From the NCBI RefSeq assembly GCF_004762035.2, contig NZ_SIJK02000038.1:1-46842 (forward strand): a stretch of 46,842 nt of DNA, given 5' to 3'. Origin of the DNA: Candidatus Chloroploca mongolica (GTDB taxonomy: Bacteria; Chloroflexota; Chloroflexia; Chloroflexales; Chloroflexaceae). The position numbers were made by a program, and so were the translations under genes. The notes under the pieces are model-generated. The model was not told the origin of the DNA. It ran no database searches and saw only the letters and a program-made list of their open reading frames with translations. This document shows, piece by piece, positions 1-7,099 of the stretch; positions within the stretch are counted from its first letter, which is position 1; the number at the start of each line of letters is the position of its first letter.

Positions 1-114
1 AGGTGCCTCTTCCCCCCGAGCGGGCCAGGGGCTGCTGCGCCCCTACACCCCGACCTGACCTGCCCTGGTGCTGCTGCACCGCACGATGGCGCCACCTGCC
101 CCGCGTCGCGTAAG

Positions 115-170
115 GCCGAAGCACCGTCACGACAGCCGTGCAAGCACGGCTATCGTGACGGTGCTTCGGC
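115..170. repeat. Long near-perfect hairpin
   Basis: Arms 115-141 and 144-170 are complementary over 27 bases with one mismatch and a two-base AA gap at the centre. No T-run follows on either side, so a classical terminator is not clear. It lies downstream of the leftward BNR gene and resembles the other long intergenic hairpins of the window (2183-2245, 22011-22057). Confidence 0.7.
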
Positions 171-242
171 CCTCCGGTCATCATGACCGATACGCACGCC
201 TCCAGCCCTCCGGTCATCATAACGGATACGCACGCCCCCAAA
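170..242. repeat. Two-copy tandem repeat
   Basis: Two adjacent copies of about 37 bases (about 170-206 and 208-242) share CCCTCCGGTCATCAT, then a few changes, then GATACGCACGCC. They lie between the hairpin at 115-170 and the BNR gene. I see no gene in positions 1-339, only these repeats and GC-rich sequence. Confidence 0.6.
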
Positions 243-280
243 CCGATCGGCAAACCCTTGCCACCCAGATCGAGACACCC

Positions 281-334
281 CAAAAAACCCTTTGCGCCGT
301 CGCGCCTTTGCGTCAAAACCCCCTTCGCGCCGTC
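281..334. repeat. Dispersed GCAAAGGCGC-type intergenic repeat (partial)
   Basis: Contains TTTGCGCCGTCGCGCCTTTGCGTCAA, the reverse complement of the GACGCAAAGGCGC motif also seen at 984-1026, 26701-26785 and 30547-30645. It directly follows the stop of the leftward BNR gene. Confidence 0.55.
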
Positions 335-339
335 GCACC

Positions 340-963
340 TCATATCAAACGCACCACCGCAAGGCTCAACACCCCCGCATTCTCTTGAGTTACCTCACGC
401 CAGTGGCGCCCACGATCATCCGAGCAGAGCAACTGGCCGCCGTCAGTGCCCGCCCACGCCACATCCATGTGATAACTCGCCGGTACAATCGTGCAGACCC
501 CGCCCGCAAGGGGGCACGCAACTTCAGCCGACTCCCACGAGGATCCCCCATCCTCGCTGCGTACGAGTATGGTTCCACCTGCAGTTGCCGCCAGCAAAAC
601 CTCTTGCTTGCCTGACAGCAGCGCGAGGGCCCGGGCATCAGTCGCTGCGAAACGGGCATCACGCCAGCGCGCCGGCCCATGAGCCGTTGCGACTACTGGC
701 TCATCCGAGTTGACCAGCGCAAGCAAAGATGCCGCATCCTCAGCCGGCGCTTCGGCCCAGTGTTCGCCCCCATCCAGCGTCCGCAAGGCCTTGCCATCGT
801 GCGTTACCACCATCACCACCAGGGCATCGACCGCAAGCATGGCATCAATAGCCTGCCCGTCAAGCACATGCCCTACACGCCGCCACCGACCTATCCCGCC
901 CGGATCACTGTAGATCACCAGGCCATCCGTTGTTCCGACATACACCAGACCAGCTTTCGCCAT
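340..963 (-). CDS. BNR-repeat beta-propeller protein (Ycf48/sialidase-like fold)
   Basis: A 207-residue protein with recurring bladed-propeller signatures of the Asp-box type, such as TLDGGEHW, SEDGGSSWE and SDDRGRHW. These fit a BNR (sialidase/Ycf48-like) propeller. No signal peptide is visible, so it is probably cytoplasmic. At this length it has only about four blades, so it may be a short propeller or a fragment of a larger one. The start at 963 (MAKAGLVYVG) is preferred because GAGAAG lies just upstream; the reading frame stays open further upstream but runs into a dispersed repeat. No substrate can be deduced. The neighbouring ABC operon is divergent. Confidence 0.7.
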   Translation of the reverse strand: MAKAGLVYVGTTDGLVIYSDPGGIGRWRRVGHVLDGQAIDAMLAVDALVVMVVTHDGKALRTLDGGEHWAEAPAEDAASLLALVNSDEPVVATAHGPARWRDARFAATDARALALLSGKQEVLLAATAGGTILVRSEDGGSSWESAEVACPLAGGVCTIVPASYHMDVAWAGTDGGQLLCSDDRGRHWREVTQENAGVLSLAVVRLI

Positions 964-983
964 ATGCTTCTCCTTCTCAGTGC

Positions 984-1026
984 GGTTTTTTTGATGCAAG
1001 GGCGCAAAGGCGCAAAGGCGCAAACC
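984..1026. repeat. Dispersed GCAAAGGCGC intergenic repeat
   Basis: A T-run followed by GATGCAAGGGCGCAAAGGCGCAAAGGCGCAAACC. The 9-base unit GCGCAAAGG is tandemly repeated. It belongs to the same family as 26701-26785 and 30547-30645 and sits in the upstream region shared by the BNR gene and the ABC operon. Confidence 0.65.
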
Positions 1027-1167
1027 CCATCCAGAATCAGCCTTCAGCCCTATGGCACACCTACCAAATGATGCTACCATTAGCATTCAATAAGGATGCG
1101 CTTCTTCCAGAAAAAGAGAATACCCGCCAGCATCCGTCACGTGCCATCTGTAGCAGGAAGATACCAT

Positions 1168-2163
1168 ATGCCCACAGCTGCCATTCAGGTCAATGGCCTC
1201 ACTAAAGTGTACCACGTCCCCGAACGGCAGGCAGGCTTGCTCGCTGCCCTGCGTAGCCTTGTCCAGCGCAAAGTGCGCGAGGTACACGCGGTTGAAAATG
1301 TCAGTTTCAGCCTTGCCCCCGGCGAGATTGTTGGCTTTCTTGGGCCGAACGGTGCCGGGAAAACCACAACGCTCAAGATGCTCTCGGGCTTGCTCTTTCC
1401 TAGTGGCGGCGAGGTGAGCGTGCTCGGCCATGTGCCCTCGCGCCGCGAGGCAGCTTATCTCAAGCAGATCACGCTCGTCATGGGCAATCGCAACCAGCTC
1501 CAATGGGATCTGCCAGCCCTCGACTCGTTTGAGTTGCAACGCGCCATCTATCGCATCCCGACAGATCAGTTCCAGACAACCCGCGATGAGTTCATCGAGA
1601 TGATGGAGGTCGGCGACCTCGTGCGTAAGCCGGTGCGCAATCTCTCGCTCGGTGAACGCATGAAAATGGAGATCATTGGGGCGTTGCTCCATCGGCCCCA
1701 GGTGCTCTTTCTCGATGAGCCAACGCTTGGCCTCGATGTTACGATGCAACGCCGTATCCGTCGTTTTGTCGCTGATTATAATCGACGCCATGGTGCAACA
1801 GTTATGTTAACTAGTCACTATATGGCTGATGTCGAGGCGCTCTGCCGACGGGTGATCGTCATCCACCACGGCAAGGTGCTCTACGATGGGGCCTTGAGCG
1901 GGCTCGTTGACCGTTTTGCCGCCTATCGCCAACTTGGCCTTACCCTGGCTGAACCAGCCGATCTTGGCGCGTATGGCGAAGTCGTCAGTGCCGAGGGGAG
2001 TAAAGTCGTGCTCCGCGTCCCCAGAGCAGAGGCGAGTCGCATCACTGCGCGCCTGCTCGCCAATTATGCATTGACCGACCTGACTATCGAAGAACCACCG
2101 ATTGACGACGTGATCGCCCAGGTCTTTGCCACCGAGGCAGACCAACCTGCCCTTCCAGGCTAA
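1168..2163 (+). CDS. ABC-2 type exporter, ATP-binding subunit
   Basis: A 331-residue ABC ATPase. It has Walker A GPNGAGKTTT, an ABC signature LSLGERMKME and Walker B VLFLDEPTLGLD followed by the H-loop region LTSHYMADVE. Length and sequence style fit the COG4586 group, which pairs with two ABC-2 membrane proteins (COG4587 and COG3694 types). The start at 1168 has AGGAAG about 8 bases upstream. Next in the operon is the first permease, now split by the integrative element; the second permease is 11.6 kb away at 13793. With permease A disrupted, this ATPase probably lacks a complete partner complex in the integrated state. The exported substrate cannot be told from sequence. Confidence 0.93.
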   Translation: MPTAAIQVNGLTKVYHVPERQAGLLAALRSLVQRKVREVHAVENVSFSLAPGEIVGFLGPNGAGKTTTLKMLSGLLFPSGGEVSVLGHVPSRREAAYLKQITLVMGNRNQLQWDLPALDSFELQRAIYRIPTDQFQTTRDEFIEMMEVGDLVRKPVRNLSLGERMKMEIIGALLHRPQVLFLDEPTLGLDVTMQRRIRRFVADYNRRHGATVMLTSHYMADVEALCRRVIVIHHGKVLYDGALSGLVDRFAAYRQLGLTLAEPADLGAYGEVVSAEGSKVVLRVPRAEASRITARLLANYALTDLTIEEPPIDDVIAQVFATEADQPALPG

Positions 2164-2176
2164 GCGCCTGCGAACC

Positions 2177-4069
2177 CTAAGCATCATGCGTATGCTGGCG
2201 AAAACGGCCAGCTTTGCTGGCCGTTTTCGCCAGCATACGCATGATCGTGTTAGCGCAGCAAGGAAAACCATGCTCGATTATTACTGGACAATGGCGCGTA
2301 CGGCGATTATCACCCAGTTTCAATACCGCACCGCCAATTATTTTTATATGATTGGCATGATCGCCGAGCCGGTGATTTATCTGGTGGTCTGGAGTACAAT
2401 CGCAACAGCGCAGGGCGGCGAGGTGGGCGGTTTTACGCCAGGAGCCTTTGCGGCCTACTATATTGTGTGGACGTTGGTGCGCAACATGAATATCGTTCTG
2501 ACACAAAGTACGTTCTACAGACTGTTGCGTGAGTTTAGCCAGGAACTTGAAGCGCTTGCCGCCCGCGTTCCCGTCTTCACCCGCTTCGAACCAGACAGTA
2601 ACCTGAACGTCCAACATTTCAAGAATGCGTTCCTGGGTATCCTGGGTGATCGTTCCTTCGTCGATCGCCCGCCGGACGTGGCGAACCGTGGTAAGCAGTT
2701 CGTCAACCTGGCTATCGAGGAACCCGTGTGACGCGAGTTCAGCGTCAACGCGGCGTAGTTCTGTTTCGGCTGAACGCTTCGCCTGTTCGATCCCAGCCTT
2801 CTGTTGCGCTACTTCGTCAATGGTTAGGATATCAGCAGTGAACAGCTTGACGATCTTCGTGATATGGGTGGTTGCGGCGTCAACCTGGGTAAGGTAGCTT
2901 GCCCGCTCTGCAAGCAACGCCGCCCGCCGATCTTCCGTGCTAACCCGTTGGGCTTCCACACCCGCCCGTACTGCGTCTTCGCATATCACTTCGTCAAGCA
3001 ACCATTGCCATACCATAGGTTCGATCTCGGACGCGAAGACGAACGACTTGACGCCTGGGTGACGATCTTTATGGGTACAGGTATAAAAGCGCTTGTCAAC
3101 GCAGAGATCTTTGTTATAGAACCCTCGGTGCTTCCCTTGCATAGCATACCCACAACCACAGGTGATCCGCCCGCGTAGCAGGTAGGGTGCTTTGGTGTTG
3201 CGCTTGCTGTTCTGGCGTCCAACGTTCAGCCGTGCGTCTGCAAGGTTCCACAGCCCTTCAGAGACAACCGCCGGAACGGGTACCACACCATAGCGGCTGG
3301 TATATTCACCCTTATATACCGCGTTCCGCAAGATCGCGTTGACGTTCCCTCGGTTCCACAGGTGGCTACGTTCGTTCCGTTCGCCCTTCAGGTTCCGGCT
3401 TGCCAGGTGCTTATCAGAACGGGCACGGGTTGCGCTTGCCTTGGGCACACCAGCGGCGTTCAGTCGTTCCGCTATGATCCGAGGTACTACCCGTTCCTCT
3501 GCGTACCAGGTGAAGATCTGGCGAACCCAGCTCGCTTCTTCTTCAAGAATGACAAGCTGCTTGTTTCGCTTCGTTCCTTCGAACTGGTACCCGTAGGAAG
3601 CTATCGGCCCTTGCCCTAAGATCTGGCCAGCTTCAACCTTCGCCCGCTTGCCACGGGTAAGCCGTTCCGAGATCTTCAACCGTTCGAACTCAGCAAAAGA
3701 ACTTTCTATCGTATCGAATAGCCGCCCTTCGGGTGTGTCTGCACTCTGGCCACGGCTAACCGCGTGAAGGCTAACGCCCTTCGCCTTCAGTTCGTCACGG
3801 ATCAAAAGCATATGGGCAACGCTACGGGTTAGCCTATCGAGGGCGAAGACGATCACAGCGTCAACCGCACCCGCGTTCACCAGTTCACGGACGCGGGTTA
3901 AGCCCGGACGATCTAGCCGGGAACCTGATAACACGTCTTCGACTTCACCCACAACCGTCAAGCCGTTGTTCGCGGCGTACGTGCGACAACCAGCGGCTTG
4001 ACTAGGTAAGCTGTGGTTGTTCTCTTGATCTTCCGTAGATACTCGGACGTAGATAACAGCGCGTTGCAT
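2177..4069 (-). CDS. int: Large serine recombinase (integrase) with host-derived C-terminus
   Basis: Site-specific recombinase for integration and excision. The resolvase-type catalytic domain opens with YVRVS (nucleophile Ser11, with Arg9) and contains the DRLTR motif. A Recombinase domain follows (about residues 150-290), then a zinc-ribbon-like segment (CGCG…YTC) and a long coiled coil (about 370-450). Residues 1-528 are element-encoded up to the attL core. The last 102 residues come from the antisense strand of the permease gene and are foreign. In the circular form the frame would instead continue at 13209 and stop at 13150, giving 547 residues. The start at 4069 follows GAGGGAA at good spacing. 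A promoter lies at 4143-4115 on this strand. Confidence 0.93.
   Translation of the reverse strand: MQRAVIYVRVSTEDQENNHSLPSQAAGCRTYAANNGLTVVGEVEDVLSGSRLDRPGLTRVRELVNAGAVDAVIVFALDRLTRSVAHMLLIRDELKAKGVSLHAVSRGQSADTPEGRLFDTIESSFAEFERLKISERLTRGKRAKVEAGQILGQGPIASYGYQFEGTKRNKQLVILEEEASWVRQIFTWYAEERVVPRIIAERLNAAGVPKASATRARSDKHLASRNLKGERNERSHLWNRGNVNAILRNAVYKGEYTSRYGVVPVPAVVSEGLWNLADARLNVGRQNSKRNTKAPYLLRGRITCGCGYAMQGKHRGFYNKDLCVDKRFYTCTHKDRHPGVKSFVFASEIEPMVWQWLLDEVICEDAVRAGVEAQRVSTEDRRAALLAERASYLTQVDAATTHITKIVKLFTADILTIDEVAQQKAGIEQAKRSAETELRRVDAELASHGFLDSQVDELLTTVRHVRRAIDEGTITQDTQERILEMLDVQVTVWFEAGEDGNAGGKRFKFLAKLTQQSVERTLCQNDIHVAHQRPHNIVGRKGSWRKTAHLAALRCCDCTPDHQINHRLGDHANHIKIIGGAVLKLGDNRRTRHCPVIIEHGFPCCANTIMRMLAKTASKAGRFRQHTHDA
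2183..2245. repeat. Perfect 30-bp hairpin between ATPase and permease genes
   Basis: Arms 2183-2212 and 2216-2245 are perfectly complementary around a TTT loop. The apex GGCCAGC-TTT-GCTGGCC is the same as in the hairpin at 46327-46351 (AAA loop there) and close to that at 22011-22057. Here it lies inside an operon, 20 bases after the ATPase stop and 25 before the permease start. It could dampen or process the transcript between the two genes. No T-run follows. Confidence 0.85.
2270..2731 (+). pseudogene. ABC-2 permease A, 5' fragment interrupted by the element
   Basis: Starts at ATG 2270 (MLDYYWTMARTAII) after AAGGAAA. Native sequence continues to the attL core at 2486-2496 (…WTLVRNMNIV), about 76 residues covering the cytoplasmic start and first membrane segments. 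After the core the frame enters the element and adds about 77 unrelated residues, antisense to the recombinase, before stopping at 2731. The missing part is intact at 13210-13788 in the same frame. Joined at the core, the two parts make a 264-residue ABC-2 permease, a normal family length. The gene is therefore split rather than decayed and should be restored by precise excision. Confidence 0.92.
2486..2496 (+). other. attL: attL core (direct repeat ATGAATATCGT)
   Basis: Left copy of the 11-bp identity. Left flank GTGCGCAAC belongs to the permease gene; right flank TCTGACACAAAGTA is the element arm. In the reconstructed attP, TTTGTGT at 13196-13202 and ACACAAA at 2501-2507 form a dyad centred on the AA dinucleotide 2489-2490. 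In the reconstructed attB, GGTG (2476-2479) and CACC (13224-13227) are symmetric about the same AA. This suggests AA as the crossover dinucleotide. Confidence 0.85.
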
Positions 4070-4215
4070 AGCCGTTCCCTCTCAGATAGTTCGAACACAA
4101 AAGCCCATACCGCAAGTATACCAGATATGCCACTAACGCACAATGATAGCTTATCATTGCAAAGTAATATGCTATAATACCGCTAACGTTAGTCGTCTGA
4201 AGGGAGGTGAGAGGG
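4070..4215. promoter_or_regulatory. Divergent int/xis control region with palindromic operators
   Basis: Leftward promoter for the recombinase: -35 TTGTGC at 4143-4138, a 17-bp spacer and -10 TATACT at 4120-4115. Rightward promoter for the HTH gene: extended -10 TGCTATAAT at 4170-4178. The perfect inverted repeat CAATGATA-GCT-TATCATTG (4141-4159) overlaps the leftward -35 and lies just upstream of the rightward -10. A second palindrome, CTAACGTTAG (4183-4192), has a half-site at 4132-4138. This layout suits one regulator controlling both directions, perhaps the HTH protein itself. Confidence 0.7.
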
Positions 4216-4440
4216 TTGGATCAAAAGTTCTATACGGTGGAAGAAGTAAGCGAACAGTTGCGGCTTCGTGGCGTCAAGTTCGCGCCACGGACGATCCGCA
4301 AGTTGATCGCAGACGGGAAGTTGCGGGCGGTTCGCTTTGGCGAACGAACGTTATACGTCTCGGAAAGCGAACTGAACCGCTTTTTATCGGAACCAGACGG
4401 GCCGGGGCAATGGCGAACCCTGACAATAGCGTCACGTTGA
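4216..4440 (+). CDS. Excisionase-like helix-turn-helix protein (candidate directionality factor)
   Basis: A 74-residue protein. FYTVEEVSEQL…APRTIRKLIADGKLRAVRFGERTLYVSESELNRFL is the standard excisionase/MerR-like DNA-binding HTH (HTH_17 type) pattern. I prefer the TTG start at 4216, because GGGAGGTG (4202-4209) is 6 bases upstream. A GTG at 4207 would overlap that ribosome site. Its place next to and divergent from the recombinase makes it the best candidate for the recombination directionality factor, but that role is inferred. Confidence 0.8.
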   Translation: MDQKFYTVEEVSEQLRLRGVKFAPRTIRKLIADGKLRAVRFGERTLYVSESELNRFLSEPDGPGQWRTLTIASR

Positions 4441-4506
4441 CAGCGCACTATTGCCAGGGTTGGGTGAACGGCGCTCGGAACGCCGCCACACCTATTGTAC
4501 CCGTAA

Positions 4507-4567
4507 GTGTAGCAAAGATATATAGGGTTGCTACACTTGCTACACGCTACACTTGCTACACTTTGCA
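4507..4567 (+). repeat. Left GCTACAC repeat array
   Basis: GCTACAC occurs at 4530-4536, 4539-4545, 4546-4552 and 4555-4561, with an opposed copy GTGTAGC at 4507-4513. The opposed copies bracket an AT-rich centre GATATATA. Essentially the same sequence, inverted, is at 12698-12752; about 40 bases are identical. It stands before the membrane-protein/translocase genes. It may be replication iterons, a binding site of the translocase (like AICE clt repeats) or a regulator site. Confidence 0.85.
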
Positions 4568-4587
4568 ACCGAAAGAAGGTACCTGTT

Positions 4588-5202
4588 ATGGGAGAAAACA
4601 CACCTCGTTCGTCATGTCTCTCGAGAATGTTGGACGTACGCGGCTACGTGATCGCCGCCCGCCGTTCCTCGGTGAACGCTGAACCCGCAGCTGCGTTGTT
4701 TATGGCGTTGATCTTCGGGTTGATCGCCCTGGCCTTGTTCCCGCTCTGGGTGACGTTCGACTTGCTGAGTACCTGGGACTTCACGACGGCGATCCGCTTT
4801 GCGTCTGAAGACGCGATCTACGATATGGCGTACCAGGTTGAAGGTTGGACGAACTTATCAGTTGGCGCGGCCCTGGCTGGGATCGTCTTCACCTCGTTCA
4901 CCTTGCTACCCAGCTTGTTCGAACTGGCGTTCCCAGCGGTATCACACCCGTTGCTGAACCTGGTTCTGATCATAAGCATTGTTTTTGACTACATAACCGA
5001 CTGGCCCAAAGCTTCCGCCCTGGCTTCCCAATGGACTGACAACAGCCTGATCGCGTTCCTCTATAGCGTAGCCCTTACTGCGTTCGTGTCGGTTGGTGTG
5101 CAAGCGTTACTCGTGGTTGCGGTTACCGTCGTGATCTTCTCACTGCTTGCCCTGGTTCGTGGCGGTACCCAGCGGGCAACGGTGATCATTGATCAGCAGT
5201 AA
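4588..5202 (+). CDS. Element-encoded membrane protein, unknown function
   Basis: A 204-residue protein with four likely membrane segments (about residues 36-58, 94-118, 124-145 and 165-195) and a short soluble N-terminus with an Arg-rich stretch. The ATG at 4588 follows AGAAGG at 8 bases. The translocase gene begins 12 bases after its stop, so the two form a unit. I do not recognise the family. Context suggests a membrane partner of the DNA translocase, in DNA transfer or surface exclusion; this is inference. Confidence 0.75.
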   Translation: MGENTPRSSCLSRMLDVRGYVIAARRSSVNAEPAAALFMALIFGLIALALFPLWVTFDLLSTWDFTTAIRFASEDAIYDMAYQVEGWTNLSVGAALAGIVFTSFTLLPSLFELAFPAVSHPLLNLVLIISIVFDYITDWPKASALASQWTDNSLIAFLYSVALTAFVSVGVQALLVVAVTVVIFSLLALVRGGTQRATVIIDQQ

Positions 5203-5214
5203 GAGGTGATCGTT

Positions 5215-6516
5215 ATGCTGGCAACCCTTGACGAGGTGATCCGGGCGGTATCCATTGGGCTGTTTGGCGGGTTAGCCGGTACCGCCGTGGTAACGTTCCC
5301 AGGTAGCCCGCTCTGGTTGGTTCCGGCTGGCGCGGCGGTTGCTGGGTGTGCGTTGACGATCCCAGAGATCCGGAACGAGGTACGGGCGCTGTTACCAGAC
5401 AGCGCAACCGTACGCGGGTTGTTACCAGCGTCTTCCCGTGGGCACGAACGCCCACGGGAACAACCGGAACGCACCCAGGAACGCACAGGAACGCCCACAA
5501 CGCACGGAACGGACACACCCGCTGTCAACCTTCACGAACGGCTAGACAGCACACCACACCGCCTAGTTGTCGGACACACGGGCGGAGGAAAGACAACCCT
5601 ACTTCACAGCATGGCTACCCGTTGGGCCGAAACAAGTCGGGTGATCGTGTGTGATCCGGACGCGGCGCCGGGTATGTGGGCTGGGTGTGAAGTAGCCGGT
5701 TACGGTGACGATCTATCGTCGATAGCCGCTAGTCTGAACGAGGTACGGAACGAGATCACACGACGGCGAACCGCACGGGCGGGCGGTGTGCGCTCGTTCC
5801 CTCCGCTTCACCTGGTGGTTGACGAAGCCCATATGCTCCGAGAGGTACCGGACGCCCTACCCGTGATCGAAGACGTGCTACGACGCGGGCGCAAGTTGAA
5901 CGTACGGGCAACCCTGGGAACCCAGGATAGCCAGGTTGGAACGTTGGGCCTTGAAGGCAAGTCGGCATTACTGGCAAACCTACAACGGGTTGACGTGGTA
6001 CGGGAACCAGACGGCCGCCGGGTTGCCAGGTTCGGGAAAGACGACACGCAGACGATCCCGAACTTGCCCGATCCGGAACAGTTCATAACCCGGAACCCTC
6101 GGACGATCCGCGTTCGCCGCGTTCCGGCTGAACCGCACAGGAAGCCCGTAGCGGCGGAACAAGACGATCTCCTAACCACCCTACTGAACAGCGTTCCTAG
6201 CGCGTCTGCAAGCCCTGGGAACGCTTCAGGGAACGGTGTGGATACTGTTCCTCTGGGAACAGTATCCACAGACGGGAACGAGGTACAGATCGAGGAACGC
6301 GGCGGCGATATCACCGTCAATGTAACCCAGGTAGTACCGCCACGGTTGGGCGGAACGAGGGCACGCAAGAAAGCCGATACCGCTGAACTTGAAGCCAGGT
6401 ACCGCGAACGTGGCGCGGCGGGTGTGACGTTCCGGGAAGCGTACGCTGAATTGAAGGGGTCGAAAGAAATTGCGTTCACAGCTTGGCAAGAAGGTAAGGG
6501 TACCCGAACGACGTAG
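5215..6516 (+). CDS. Membrane-anchored FtsK/HerA-type DNA translocase ATPase (Tra-like)
   Basis: A 433-residue protein. Two hydrophobic segments lie near the N-terminus (about 11-29 and 32-50). A charged, threonine/proline-rich linker follows, then a P-loop ATPase with Walker A GHTGGGKTT (120-128) and Walker B LHLVVDEAH (198-206). The C-terminal tail (about 385-433) looks like a small helical DNA-binding region. This is the layout of FtsK/TraB and VirD4-like DNA pumps. Single TraB-type proteins move double-stranded DNA between cells in actinomycete elements, and the same role is proposed here. The ATG at 5215 is preferred over the GTG at 5206, because AAGAGG at 5201-5206 serves as ribosome site. 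Confidence 0.85.
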   Translation: MLATLDEVIRAVSIGLFGGLAGTAVVTFPGSPLWLVPAGAAVAGCALTIPEIRNEVRALLPDSATVRGLLPASSRGHERPREQPERTQERTGTPTTHGTDTPAVNLHERLDSTPHRLVVGHTGGGKTTLLHSMATRWAETSRVIVCDPDAAPGMWAGCEVAGYGDDLSSIAASLNEVRNEITRRRTARAGGVRSFPPLHLVVDEAHMLREVPDALPVIEDVLRRGRKLNVRATLGTQDSQVGTLGLEGKSALLANLQRVDVVREPDGRRVARFGKDDTQTIPNLPDPEQFITRNPRTIRVRRVPAEPHRKPVAAEQDDLLTTLLNSVPSASASPGNASGNGVDTVPLGTVSTDGNEVQIEERGGDITVNVTQVVPPRLGGTRARKKADTAELEARYRERGAAGVTFREAYAELKGSKEIAFTAWQEGKGTRTT

Positions 6517-6703
6517 CGGGTACTACGAACAACCGGCTACGCCCTTCGTCGCGCCAGTGAACAGCAACGCCGCTATGGGTGATCCCGTGGCGGCGTTGCT
6601 GTCTGAACTTGACGCAGACGCGGAACGGCTACTAACCGAACTTGACGCAGACATGCCACGGCTGTTAGCAGGGTTGCCCAACGTCACGGGCAATAACGCG
6701 TAA
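6470..6703 (+). CDS. Small acidic hypothetical protein
   Basis: A possible 77-residue protein overlapping the end of the translocase gene in another frame. It would start at TTG 6470, with AAGGGG upstream; an inner ATG at 6575 gives 42 residues. The C-terminal half repeats a short Leu/Asp pattern (ELDADAERLLTELDADMPRLLAGL). No family is recognised. Tight coupling to the previous gene is the main support. Confidence 0.45.
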   Translation: MRSQLGKKVRVPERRSGYYEQPATPFVAPVNSNAAMGDPVAALLSELDADAERLLTELDADMPRLLAGLPNVTGNNA

Positions 6704-6922
6704 TGCAAATGCTAGTACGCAGTACAAAGGTGTACTACGTTTTGTATCCGTTTTGTATGCATACTAGCATTGCAATAGTGCAATATTTTGCACGTACAAA
6801 AGTGTCTGTTTTGTATATCATAATTGACACACAATTTGCCCTTGATCTTTTGTTCTACACCGGGTATACTCACCCAGAGTACACGCCGTACACACGGTAC
6901 ACGACGAAAGAGACGGGAAGAA
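6704..6922 (+). promoter_or_regulatory. Repeat-rich AT-rich control region of the replication operon (possible origin)
   Basis: A promoter, -35 TTGATC (6842-6847), 17-bp spacer and -10 TATACT (6865-6870), drives the genes from 6923. Three direct copies of GTACAC (6879-6884, 6888-6893, 6897-6902), spaced by exactly 9, lie between it and the first gene and fit an autoregulatory site of the ribbon-helix-helix protein. Upstream are AGTACA-AAGG-TGTACT, an ATGCTAGT/ACTAGCAT inverted pair and three TTTTGTAT copies. The low GC and nested repeats fit an origin, oriT or complex operator. Confidence 0.65.
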
Positions 6923-7099
6923 ATGAAGGAAAGTACGAAACTTCAACCGCGAACGTTCCGCCTAGATCCGGCTGATCTGGCTACCCTTGCAGTGATCGCG
7001 GAACGCCACGGAACGACGGTGACACGCACCGCACGGACGCTGTTAGAAGTATCACTTGAAGCGATCCGTGCCCACTTGGACGCAGAGGGAGGGAAGTAA
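6923..7099 (+). CDS. Small ribbon-helix-helix-like DNA-binding protein
   Basis: A 58-residue protein. TFRLDPADLATLAVIAERHGTTVTRTARTLLEVSLEAI has the strand-helix-helix pattern of CopG/Arc-type proteins. GGGAAG lies just before the ATG. The stop overlaps the next ATG (TAATG), so it is translationally coupled to the radical SAM gene. It probably represses its own operon at the GTACAC repeats and may act as a copy-control factor for the replication protein; these roles are inferred. Confidence 0.75.
   Translation: MKESTKLQPRTFRLDPADLATLAVIAERHGTTVTRTARTLLEVSLEAIRAHLDAEGGK

Noticed and set aside
2486-2496. tRNA-gene integration site
   Set aside because: The flanks join to an ABC permease coding frame, and no tRNA cloverleaf is present at either junction.
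4507-4567. CRISPR array
   Set aside because: The repeats are 7 bases long with 0-2 bases between them; there are no spacers and no cas genes.
5206-5214. GTG 5206 and GTG 8005 as gene starts
   Set aside because: Both GTG codons are part of the ribosome-binding sequence of the ATG starts at 5215 and 8014.
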